Positions 43,001 through 50,718 of a stretch of DNA of 64,000 bases are shown here, in pieces. Made by a program: the position numbers and the translations under genes. This DNA is from CAZMSQ01 sp964569025. GTDB lineage: Bacteria > Bacteroidota > Bacteroidia > Chitinophagales > Saprospiraceae. Location: contig CAZMSQ010000006.1 in NCBI GenBank assembly GCA_964569025.1, forward strand, positions 1 to 64,000. Direction: 5' to 3'. Position 1 is the first letter of the stretch; each line of letters starts with the position of its first letter. The notes under the pieces were generated by a model. It made no database searches. It saw only the letters and a list, made by a program, of their open reading frames with translations, and was not told the DNA's origin.

Positions 43001-43234
43001 AATCCAGCCTCATTTTCAACAACCCTCTCATGGGAGCAACCTTCAGATTGCCAGACATCATTGCATCTCTATGATGCCTTCGGGAATATCATTCTCAGCA
43101 AAACAGTCGATGGTGTACAGGGGCTCAATTCTCAGGTGATTCATACAGCGAATCTTCAGCCAGGCATGTATTGGGCTGAAGTTATGCTCAAATCCGGAGA
43201 AAGAAAGGTGAAAAGATTCGTGAAACACGATTGA
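40070..43234 (+). CDS. T9SS type A surface protein with seven tandem domains and a cohesin-like domain
   Basis: A 1054-aa secreted protein. After the signal peptide (ending LRGQ, about residue 26) it has seven tandem repeats of about 105-115 residues. Each runs from an ICPGDGxxD-type start through YxFxVTDExGxI to a GxxxVYGLSYxGDLLAxxGD segment and a CxxLSxNFIxV end, with two conserved cysteines per unit. A cohesin-like beta domain follows (about 813-940: GDEVCFPITVNGF, FSVHWNPDVLQFTG, VLFELCFEVVG). The end is a type A sorting domain (LLFPNPASFSTTLSWEQ, LQPGMYWAEV, KRFVKHD). It should be exported and anchored by the T9SS. A strong terminator follows at 43254. Confidence 0.87.
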   Translation: MNNLSLFRFLPILFMLALSYADLRGQCSLVSISGPNGADPLTLCDGGPTPDKLCFKASSYASRIRFVITDVDGNLITDFNKQCVDFGIFPSGVSRVYAISYAYFFTGEPGDNIFTDTIAGYCQTVSENFIEIVNSPAGGGDAGEVSLVGGDTDVAICVADGQPDQLSFTNTAVLNGASFRYIVTDDQDVVTQILASNSGQFDDGDTGEARVYGLVYQGSLPVSTGDTLNPLNLVGCTSLSNNYVTIIKTEVSGGILLTDDGKPEIDLCPGDGVTDIVTVFASGISPAPYVYIVSDPNGLVLGVTGNPAINFDAYGPGNYVVWGLSYTGNLLAQPGDLVDVDQLADGCFELSEPVVVVSEDPVGGTVFLADGETEISICPGNGIADLLEFEKLTTSGAGYSFLLVDEQGIITHVLNGISAFDFEALPEGVSKVYGMSYVGDILAAPGMELATDILAEPCFDLSSNFILVNREVPEGGMVQLQSGGGDEVVVCSGDGQPDIIAFEAAGNSGGNYRFMLTDSFGNILSLLNDDNIDLDGTLGGDEWRIYGASYTGDFLVFLGDNVNMPLASDCYDLSDNYIAIDLQRVDGGVVYIPGNPVSYDAVLCPDGNAVIEVDSSNLGTVDYTFVVTDEENVIVDVQSNDVFDFAGVPEGVYRIHGLSFAGDLLASVGDTAGVDPLAENCESLSQNFITVTLQSPDAGQLTTAEGESEIEACALPGGTGTVEFVHTGTQALPYALVVVDEAGMVTQVSMNQEIDFEGNEAGDYTIYGVSYTGMLTVMVGDQFDAGALSDDCSDVSISVVSVKVFEQGGPCGGLVLYTECPSGNVGDEVCFPITVNGFTQIFGSQFSVHWNPDVLQFTGAQNFNSGITGLSVDNINAQNPGTAVFLWADLFLSGVTLPDSSVLFELCFEVVGPGTSDFTFDGNPVDLEFTTLVGLDVLTVPVLVEPCIFQTGFTGPDEGGTEVQLAGVSTPEVLLFPNPASFSTTLSWEQPSDCQTSLHLYDAFGNIILSKTVDGVQGLNSQVIHTANLQPGMYWAEVMLKSGERKVKRFVKHD

Positions 43235-43253
43235 TTGATTCCAACCAAAAGGA

Positions 43254-43291
43254 GGCCGACCGGATTTCTCACCGGTCGGCTTTCTTGTTTT
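43254..43291 (+). terminator. Intrinsic terminator of the repeat-rich T9SS gene
   Basis: Perfect 9-bp stem GCCGACCGG / CCGGTCGGC with an 8-nt loop, then TTTCTTGTTTTT, 19 bp after the stop codon. Confidence 0.82.
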
Positions 43292-43360
43292 TAATATCGG
43301 GTATCAGTTAAGGGGAAAAGCAATAGGATTAGAAGGAGGGTTGCAAAGTGTCATCCGCAA

Positions 43361-45142
43361 TCAAACGTCGGTTTCAACTTGCTGTTTCTCGTATAATTCT
43401 GCATAATACCCTCCTTGCCTGATCAAATCCTCGTGGGTGCCCATTTGAGAAATTCGCCCGTGTTCTAAAACCAGAATCTTGTCGAAATCCAGCAGTGAAT
43501 AAATCCGATGGGTGATGATTATCGCAGTAGTGCCAGAGAGTGTCGTGTCGAGGTATTCCAGGATGGCTTTTTCAGTGCGTGTATCAACGGCCGAGAGACT
43601 GTCGTCCAGCACGACAATTCCCGGCTTTTTGATGAGAGCCCGTGCTATAGAGATCCGTTGCTTCTGACCCCCGGAGAGGGTGACTCCACGCTCTCCGACC
43701 AGCGTATCAAAGCCGTCAGATAGTTCTGTAATATCTTCATATACAGATGCATATCTGCAATAAGCCTCAATCTCCTCCCGGCTGGCCTTAGGGTTCCCGA
43801 ATGCGACATTGGCCTGTACAGTATCTGAAAAAAGGAAAACATCTTGCGGTGCATAGCCCACCTGCCTGCGCAAACTGTCAAGCTGGTGTGCCCTGACATC
43901 CTGGTCATCAACCAGAATCTGCCCCTCGGTCACATCATACATCCTTACTAACAAGTCTGCAAGCGTTGACTTTCCCGACCCCGTCTTGCCAATGATGGCC
44001 ATTTTTTGTCCGGGCTCAAGGGTAAAAGAAATATCTTCAAGAGCCTGAATGCCCGTGTCTGGATACACAAATGATACATTCTTAAACTCCACCTTTCCCT
44101 TCAGTGACTTTGCCGGCACATCTGGACCCATTATTTCTGGTGTCGTTTTGAGAAATTCATTAATCCGCTTTTGTGATGCTGACGCTTGCTGGATGATTGA
44201 GGCAATCCACCCGATGGCCGTGACTGGCCAGGTCAGCATATTCACATAAATGACAAACTCGGCAATGTTTCCCGTTGTAATTTTTCCACTCACAACCTGC
44301 AGACCACCGATATACACCGTAATGACGGTGCTCGTGCCTATCAAAACAATCATAAGCGGATAAAACAGCGCATCAACACGCGCCAGAGACATTGACCGCT
44401 CTTTGTACACTTCGCTCTCACTGGCGAAATAGTCACCCATCCGGGTTTCCTGTACATATGACTTTACCACCCGAATGCCCGAATACACCTCTTGCGCAAG
44501 ACTGTTTAGCCCTGCCAGATGCTTTTGAATCTTCTCAGACCGCTGGTTGATGATGTTGCTGACATAATAAATCGAAACAGACAATATCGGCAATGGAGCC
44601 AGACTGTACATCGTCAGCTCTGGACTCACCCTGATCATTGAGAAAATCACCAAAATAAAAAGGGTCGTCAGGTTGATTCCGTACAAAACAGCGGGCCCCA
44701 CATACATCCTTACTTTCGAAACATCCTCTGTAATTCGAGCCATAAGATCTCCCGTATTCTGCCGCTTGTAAAAAGCCAGAGAAAGTGCCTGATAGTGGGC
44801 AAATATTTCTTTCCGCATGTCATACTCTATAAGTCTCGACATCACAATAATGGTCTGCCTCATAAAGTACATAAATAACCCCGTCAGCACCGCCAGCACA
44901 ATCACCAACCCCCCGAAATACAAAAGCAACCCTCCGATTTTCTGGACATATACCTCCCTCGCCCCAAATCCCGCTGTAAGAGGATACAAATTGATATTCT
45001 CAATCACCAAATCAAGAGCTTCCCGAATCATCTGAGGCTGAAGCACCTGAAAAAAATTGGACAGAGTAATAAAGGCTGTCCCAAGCACCAGCCGCCACTT
45101 GTACTTGAGGAAAAACTTGTAGAGATAAGCCAGTTCTTTCAC
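43361..45142 (-). CDS. ABC exporter (fused permease and ATPase)
   Basis: A 593-aa half-transporter of the MsbA/MDR type. It has six membrane helices in residues 1-320 with EYDMRKEIFAHYQALSLAFY and a coupling region, then an ATPase with Walker A IGKTGSGKST, Q-loop GYAPQDVFLF, signature LSGGQKQRIS, Walker B IVVLDDSLSAVDT and H-loop ITHRI. Such exporters move lipids, drugs or peptides; the substrate is unknown. The start is GTG at 45142; the protein begins at the expected first helix. It is divergent from smc across a 287-bp region filled by palindromic repeats. Confidence 0.92.
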   Translation of the reverse strand: MKELAYLYKFFLKYKWRLVLGTAFITLSNFFQVLQPQMIREALDLVIENINLYPLTAGFGAREVYVQKIGGLLLYFGGLVIVLAVLTGLFMYFMRQTIIVMSRLIEYDMRKEIFAHYQALSLAFYKRQNTGDLMARITEDVSKVRMYVGPAVLYGINLTTLFILVIFSMIRVSPELTMYSLAPLPILSVSIYYVSNIINQRSEKIQKHLAGLNSLAQEVYSGIRVVKSYVQETRMGDYFASESEVYKERSMSLARVDALFYPLMIVLIGTSTVITVYIGGLQVVSGKITTGNIAEFVIYVNMLTWPVTAIGWIASIIQQASASQKRINEFLKTTPEIMGPDVPAKSLKGKVEFKNVSFVYPDTGIQALEDISFTLEPGQKMAIIGKTGSGKSTLADLLVRMYDVTEGQILVDDQDVRAHQLDSLRRQVGYAPQDVFLFSDTVQANVAFGNPKASREEIEAYCRYASVYEDITELSDGFDTLVGERGVTLSGGQKQRISIARALIKKPGIVVLDDSLSAVDTRTEKAILEYLDTTLSGTTAIIITHRIYSLLDFDKILVLEHGRISQMGTHEDLIRQGGYYAELYEKQQVETDV

Positions 45143-45240
45143 GCCGCTCCTGTTTTTTCAGAACCCGATACCAACCTCGGGCAAATTCATCCGACAAGAT
45201 AACCCCTCCAACCCGGACTTGTTGCAAGAAAACACCTAAC

Positions 45241-45307
45241 CCAGTCGGACCCCTATAGCCGTCGGACCGCTATAACGGTCCGACGGCTATAGCGGTCCGA
45301 CCGGGTC
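45241..45307. repeat. Dispersed palindromic repeat, copy C1 (tandem unit)
   Basis: Alternating GTCCGAC/GTCGGAC and CTATAG cores at about 17-nt spacing. Bases 45253-45269 and 45276-45292 form a perfect 17-bp stem around a 6-nt CTATAA loop. Bases 45276-45307 are identical over 32 nt to 5508-5539 of copy A. Confidence 0.87.
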
Positions 45308-45326
45308 TCGTCCAATTCTTGCCTGA

Positions 45327-45375
45327 ACTGGTCCGACGACTATAGTGGTCCGACCACTATAGTCGTCGGACCAGT
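45327..45375. repeat. Dispersed palindromic repeat, copy C2 (perfect 49-nt palindrome)
   Basis: Two inverted units around a single central base give 24-bp perfectly complementary arms. Each arm contains GGTCCGAC and ACTATAGT, a variant of the CTATAG core found in the other copies. It is 19 bp from C1 and 41 bp upstream of the smc -7 box. Confidence 0.87.
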
Positions 45376-45415
45376 CAGACTTCTAAGCGGCGTTTTCGGA
45401 AATGGGAAATCTTTC

Positions 45416-45423
45416 TACTTTTG
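45416..45423 (+). promoter_or_regulatory. -7 box (TACTTTTG) directly before smc
   Basis: Perfect TAnnTTTG match with a TTTTCG at 45393-45398 as possible -33 element. The box ends 6 bp before the ATG at 45430, so the transcript would be leaderless or nearly so. Confidence 0.55.
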
Positions 45424-45429
45424 CAGGCT

Positions 45430-48400
45430 ATGCGGCTGACTCGATTAGATATCAAGGGCTTTAAGAGCTTTGCCAACGAGACTGTGGTCAACTTCAATGA
45501 AGATGTCATTGGTATTGTGGGACCGAATGGTTCGGGGAAGTCGAATATTGTGGATGCCATACGGTGGGTGCTCGGGGAGCAGAAAAGTAAGGAGCTGAGG
45601 TTGGAGAAGATGTCAAATGTCATCTTTAATGGATCCCGGAAGCGTAAGCCCGGGAGTATTGCCCAGGTGACCCTGACGTTTGAGAATACGCGAAATGTAC
45701 TCCCCACAGAGTTTCAGTCCGTGGCGATTACAAGGATGTTGTACCGCTCCGGGGAAAGTGAATACCGCATCAATGATGTCCCCTGCCGGCTGAAGGATAT
45801 TACGTCCCTGTTTTTGGATACTGGAATCGGGTCGAACTCCTATGCAATCATTGCGCTGGGTATGGTGGATGACATTCTTGAAAACAAGAATAATGCCCGC
45901 CGGACAATGTTCGAGCAGGCGGCGGGTATATCCAAATACAAGAGCCGGAAGCATGAAACCATGCTGAAGCTTAAGAATACAGATGATGATTTGGATCGGG
46001 TTGAGGATTTGTTGCATGAGATTGAGTCTAATCTGAAATCTCTTGAGAAACAAGCAAAAAGGGCTCAGCGGTATTTTGTGTTGAAGGACGAATACAAGCA
46101 GCTGTCCATTGATTTGTCTTCAATCAGGCTGTCTGGATTTCGGGATACTTACAAGGCCCTCCAAGGGCAGATCCGGCAAGCCGAGGATGCGTTGAGGCAA
46201 CATCAGGCTGAGGCCAGAGAGCTTGAAAGCAAGCATCAGGCCGATAGAAAAAGTCATCTTGATGTCGAAAAAAATCTGACTGAGCGCCAAAAAAGCCTGA
46301 ATGCCTTTTTGGGTGAAATCAGGAATGCCGAGAATGAAAAAAGTATTCTCACACAGCGCCTTCGGTACTTGAAAGATAATCTTGAGAGGGCTCAGCGCCA
46401 GCTCACAGAGGCGCGGGAGCGACTTACTTCTCAACAGGTAAATCAAGGGCGGGTCTCAGACCAGCTTGAAGCCTCGGAAATTCAAGAGCGAGCGCTGGCT
46501 GAAGAGCTTGAGCGCGCCCGAAAGGCTCTCGAGGAAATTAAGTCCAGTCATTCTGCCTTGAAATCTGATCTCGATCAGTTTTTGACGAGGCGGCAACAGG
46601 CTGAAAAGGCAGTCTATGATGTTGAGAGGGATGCGGCCATCGTGTCTTCCAGACTTGAGGGCCAGCAGAATGAGCTCCAGAGGCTGTCCGTTGAAACAGG
46701 AACCCGGCAGGCCGATGCGGAAACCCTTGAAAAGGAGCTGCAGCAACTGAATGAAACTCGTTCTGGCTTGCTGGAAAAGGAAGAAGCCCTGAAAAAAGAA
46801 GAGGATGCCAGAAAAGCAAGGGTTCTTGAATTGGAAAAGGAATCGGAGGAGGTGCGCCGTCAAGTTACGGTGGTAAACAGGAAGCTCGATGCGAGCAAAA
46901 ATGAGTACTCGCTGACGCGGAGTATGATCGAAAGTATGGAAGGTTTTCCGGAGTCGATCAAGTTCTTAAGTACCCATTCACAGTGGGGAGCGGAGACTCC
47001 GCTCTTGTCTGATATCCTTCTATGTAAGGAAGCGTACCGGGCAGCTGTGGAAAGTTACCTCGAGCCATGGCTGAATTATTATGTCGTCCGTACCCTCGAA
47101 CAGGCACGCGCTGCAATTCGGCTGCTCAGCGATGCTCAAAAGGGGAAGGCTCATTTTTTCGTGCTCGATTCCATTCCTGATGAGGATGCCGTGCCAATGT
47201 CATTGCAGCCGCCATCAGATTCCGTCGCTGCAATGGATGTGGTCAAAACAGACCCTGAATACCGGAAACTGATCGATTTTCTCCTCAGAGATGTCATCAT
47301 TTCCAGTCGCGATGACCTTCCCAATGTGATTCAGCCGAAAACCTCGGCAGTACTCGCTCAAAGCGGTCGGTATGTACTCAAAAGGCATAGCCTCTCCGGA
47401 GGATCCGTGGGACTGTTCGAGGGGAAACGGATCGGACGGAAAAAGAATTTGGAGGCACTCGAAGAAGACATCCGACAGTTTGAAGAGGAGGAGCGGAAAT
47501 TGTCTTCTCGCCTTTTTGGTCTCAACTCAGAGCTCGAACGGGTCAAGGCAGCCGGGAAAATCAAGGAATTGGAGCAGGTCAGACACGCCATCAGTCAGGC
47601 TGATCAACAAAAAGCAAAGGTCATGACTCGCCTCGAGCAGGCCGATACTTTCCTGCGTGAAGTGGCCCAAAAAACTGAGCGATTATCCCGAGAAATTCAA
47701 GAAAAGGAGAATGCGCTCAAAGAGTATTCGGTCTCGATGGAGACAGGAAAAGCAGCCCTCCAAACGGTAAAAAAAGAGGCAGCTCATAAAGACGGTTCGT
47801 ACAGAGAAATAGCCGAAACCCTCAGTGCAGCCTCAGGGGAGTATAATCAGCGTCACATAGCCCACATACAGCAACAAAACAGAGTCGAATCCCTGCGGCA
47901 GGAATTGAAGTTTCTCGGACAACAAAAAGCCGAAGCACAAACCTCCATTCAGCAACTCACGTCTCAACTAAAATCAGAAGAGAAAGAACAAGTCGGGGTG
48001 ACAGAGCAATTGCAACTGCTCTCAGATCAACTTCTCGAGCAGTATCGAAATAAAAAAGAGATGGATGCCTCGCTCAGTGAGGCAGAGCAAGCCTATTATC
48101 AGGCACGGGAGTCTATCACAGAAATGGAAGACCAGCTCAGGGTCAAAAACAGGACCATCCAGGAGCATCAAAATAAAATCAGCCAACTCAAAGATGCCTT
48201 CCACGAAGTCAAGATGAATATCAATGCAGTAAGCGAACGCTTGCGCATTGAATTTTCGGTCTCGGTGAATGAACTGATTAATAAAGAGGAACTACCCGAT
48301 ATGCCGGAAGACCAGCTCGAAGAAAAAGTCAACCGGCTCAAATCACGTCTCGACGGTTATGGTGAAATCAATCCCATGGCAGTAGAGGCTTATAAGGAAA

Positions 48401-48996
48401 TTCAGGAACGACATGAGCTGATTACGAAACAGCGCGATGACATTCTCGGTGCCAAGCGATCGCTGGAGGCAACCATCAAGGAAATTGAGCAGACTGCGAC
48501 CCAGCAGTTTATGGATGCCTTCAGTCAGGTGAAAGCCCACTTCCGAGAGGTCTTTCGGAGTTTGTTTACTGAAAATGACGACTGTGACCTACTTCTCGCA
48601 GAGCCCGACAATCCGCTTGAGTCGCCCATAGAAATCATTGCGCGACCTAAAGGCAAACGACCCCAGTCTATCAGCCAACTCTCCGGGGGAGAAAAAACGC
48701 TGACAGCCACGGCTCTTCTCTTTGCCCTCTATCTGCTCAAACCTGCGCCCTTCTGCATTTTCGACGAAGTCGATGCCCCCCTCGATGATGCCAATATTGA
48801 GAAATTTAACCGAATCATAAAAAACTTCTCCAAAGACTCGCAATTTGTCATCGTCACGCACAACAAGCAAACCATGGCCGCTGTCGATATCATTTATGGA
48901 GTGTACATGCAGGAGGAAGGTGTCTCCAATGTCAGCGCCGTCGATTTTCGGTCGCTTGATCACTTTTCCCTCCTCGAAGCAGCGCCACAATCCTGA
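45430..48996 (+). CDS. smc: Chromosome segregation protein SMC
   Basis: An 1188-aa SMC ATPase that compacts and segregates chromosomes with ScpA/ScpB. It has N-terminal Walker A GPNGSGKSN (about residues 31-39), two long coiled coils, a hinge around residues 500-650 (GFPESIKFL, VESYLEPWLNYYVV, GKAHFFVLD), and C-terminal signature LSGGEKTLTATALLFALY with Walker B FCIFDEVDAPLDDAN. The start is ATG at 45430; the in-frame TTG three codons earlier lies inside the -7 box. It is convergent with the next gene, 12 bp between stops. Confidence 0.96.
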   Translation: MRLTRLDIKGFKSFANETVVNFNEDVIGIVGPNGSGKSNIVDAIRWVLGEQKSKELRLEKMSNVIFNGSRKRKPGSIAQVTLTFENTRNVLPTEFQSVAITRMLYRSGESEYRINDVPCRLKDITSLFLDTGIGSNSYAIIALGMVDDILENKNNARRTMFEQAAGISKYKSRKHETMLKLKNTDDDLDRVEDLLHEIESNLKSLEKQAKRAQRYFVLKDEYKQLSIDLSSIRLSGFRDTYKALQGQIRQAEDALRQHQAEARELESKHQADRKSHLDVEKNLTERQKSLNAFLGEIRNAENEKSILTQRLRYLKDNLERAQRQLTEARERLTSQQVNQGRVSDQLEASEIQERALAEELERARKALEEIKSSHSALKSDLDQFLTRRQQAEKAVYDVERDAAIVSSRLEGQQNELQRLSVETGTRQADAETLEKELQQLNETRSGLLEKEEALKKEEDARKARVLELEKESEEVRRQVTVVNRKLDASKNEYSLTRSMIESMEGFPESIKFLSTHSQWGAETPLLSDILLCKEAYRAAVESYLEPWLNYYVVRTLEQARAAIRLLSDAQKGKAHFFVLDSIPDEDAVPMSLQPPSDSVAAMDVVKTDPEYRKLIDFLLRDVIISSRDDLPNVIQPKTSAVLAQSGRYVLKRHSLSGGSVGLFEGKRIGRKKNLEALEEDIRQFEEEERKLSSRLFGLNSELERVKAAGKIKELEQVRHAISQADQQKAKVMTRLEQADTFLREVAQKTERLSREIQEKENALKEYSVSMETGKAALQTVKKEAAHKDGSYREIAETLSAASGEYNQRHIAHIQQQNRVESLRQELKFLGQQKAEAQTSIQQLTSQLKSEEKEQVGVTEQLQLLSDQLLEQYRNKKEMDASLSEAEQAYYQARESITEMEDQLRVKNRTIQEHQNKISQLKDAFHEVKMNINAVSERLRIEFSVSVNELINKEELPDMPEDQLEEKVNRLKSRLDGYGEINPMAVEAYKEIQERHELITKQRDDILGAKRSLEATIKEIEQTATQQFMDAFSQVKAHFREVFRSLFTENDDCDLLLAEPDNPLESPIEIIARPKGKRPQSISQLSGGEKTLTATALLFALYLLKPAPFCIFDEVDAPLDDANIEKFNRIIKNFSKDSQFVIVTHNKQTMAAVDIIYGVYMQEEGVSNVSAVDFRSLDHFSLLEAAPQS

Positions 48997-49008
48997 TTCT
49001 GCCCTTGC

Positions 49009-50439
49009 TCAGGATAACTCTTCCAATTTCTCCTTCAGCCATTTTTCAGAGGCAATGTCAGTCTGGTGGGCACCGATTTCATTGCGAAGCTTTTCAATGG
49101 CGCGTGTATCGCCAGGGGCTATGCGGGTCAGTTTTCGTGTAAAACTGATGAGCGCCTGATAGGATTGCCGGCGAGGTGTTGCGATGTCTTTGTGGCGGTT
49201 GAGCCATACCCGAAAGCTCTCCATTAATGAATACAGCGGGTCAATTTCATCCAGCTCGTAGTAGGTCAGCAATAGCATGTTTTTCGAATTCAAATTATAC
49301 GTGAGCTCTTCATACTCAACCTCTCGCAGCAATTCGATGACCCTTCTGAACTTTTTCTGATAAAAATACAATGTCGCTCTGTTAAACGTGACCGCATTGT
49401 CCCGTTTTTCAGGAGGAAGGAACTCACTGTAGCTTCCAATGAAATCATCCGCCCACTCATAATGCCCAAGCCGGAGAGCCACACCAACAATGTTTCGGAA
49501 ATGCCATGGCGAAAGTTGGCCGTCTGAAAAAAGGACCCCGAGTTCCAGCGCCTCCCGATACACCCCATAGTACTCCCCCAGAAAATCCTCATGCCCCCTG
49601 TTGATCCTCCGAATGGCATAGTTGAGTGCGAAATTGAAGATAAAATACCGCTCCTGCTGAGGAAATGCTTCAATATGGGCAGTAATGAGTGCCCTCAATT
49701 CGTGATAATGAGACAGTTCATCCGGGTGCCGCTGAGTCAGAGAAATCTGATAGTATATCCTGACCGCAGGCACGACCTTGTCCTGAGAGGAGGCAATGTG
49801 GGAGAGAATGTCTTCAATTAATGATAATTCATAGTCATGGGTCGAAAATGATCGCTGACCGAGAATGATGCAGTAATATTTGAGCTTTTCAGCCAAATAA
49901 AACTGATCGAGATCTTCCATCATTTCTTCAATATTGCTCCGCTCCAATCTGTTGTAAGAAATGATGTTCTGCAAATCATAAAGGATACGCTCCAGCTCAT
50001 ATCGGCGAAGATGATAAAAAGGGGCCCCGGGCCGCTCTTTTTTGACCACCGCCCGTGCACTTCTGACTGCTGATGAATACAGGGGCTCCAACTTGCGCTG
50101 ACTCACTGCCTCAATCAGCCTGACCGACCGCCATGCCTCATCCTGTTCATACAACTGCTGAGCCAGATACCCCTCCGTAAGCTTTAATAAATCAGCGCAT
50201 AACCTCCTGAAATAGACATCATCATACGACCTTTCAAGCCCAAGACAATCCCAGACCTCTTCCTTACTCAACACACCTGTAGAGCCTGACTTTCGGAAAA
50301 TGTCCGCTCCGAGAATATCAAATAACACAACCAAGGTCGCATTAGGATTGAAATATGGTGATGACAAGTACTTACGGAGCCTGTTGTGTTCAACTTTGTC
50401 CAAAACGCTTAGCACCTGATACACTTTGGTGGATCGCAT
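49009..50439 (-). CDS. Conserved helical protein of unknown function
   Basis: A 476-aa, all-helical, soluble protein without signal peptide, starting MRSTKVYQVLSVLDKVEHNR. TPR-like helix pairs are visible in the last half (NRATLYFYQKKFRRVIELLR, NMLLLTYYELDEID). The N-terminus (RLRKYLSSPYFNPNATLVVLFDIL, seen in parts) recurs in Bacteroidota proteins of unknown role as far as I recall. Nothing suggests an enzyme. It is convergent with smc and divergent from the dockerin-containing T9SS gene across a 279-bp AT-rich region. Confidence 0.68.
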   Translation of the reverse strand: MRSTKVYQVLSVLDKVEHNRLRKYLSSPYFNPNATLVVLFDILGADIFRKSGSTGVLSKEEVWDCLGLERSYDDVYFRRLCADLLKLTEGYLAQQLYEQDEAWRSVRLIEAVSQRKLEPLYSSAVRSARAVVKKERPGAPFYHLRRYELERILYDLQNIISYNRLERSNIEEMMEDLDQFYLAEKLKYYCIILGQRSFSTHDYELSLIEDILSHIASSQDKVVPAVRIYYQISLTQRHPDELSHYHELRALITAHIEAFPQQERYFIFNFALNYAIRRINRGHEDFLGEYYGVYREALELGVLFSDGQLSPWHFRNIVGVALRLGHYEWADDFIGSYSEFLPPEKRDNAVTFNRATLYFYQKKFRRVIELLREVEYEELTYNLNSKNMLLLTYYELDEIDPLYSLMESFRVWLNRHKDIATPRRQSYQALISFTRKLTRIAPGDTRAIEKLRNEIGAHQTDIASEKWLKEKLEELS

Positions 50440-50718
50440 ACCGAAAAATGACCAGATTTAACAGAAAGACAGTAAAAATAGAGGAAAAAATTTGAAGACC
50501 GGATTGGAATTCATATCTTGAGGAGTCGAAATGTATTGAATGTGTGGGAAATCGGCTCGATATGCTGATTTAGGCACATATTTTGTATTTATAGTATGTG
50601 TGTCTACCTGACAGACAGGACACAATAAAAGCCGAGGGCGGATAGAATAACAAGCGCCGCTACCCGGTTATGGAAAACTCCCGCCAAGTGGAGCACGCAC
50701 TGTTGAAGGTGATTGAGC

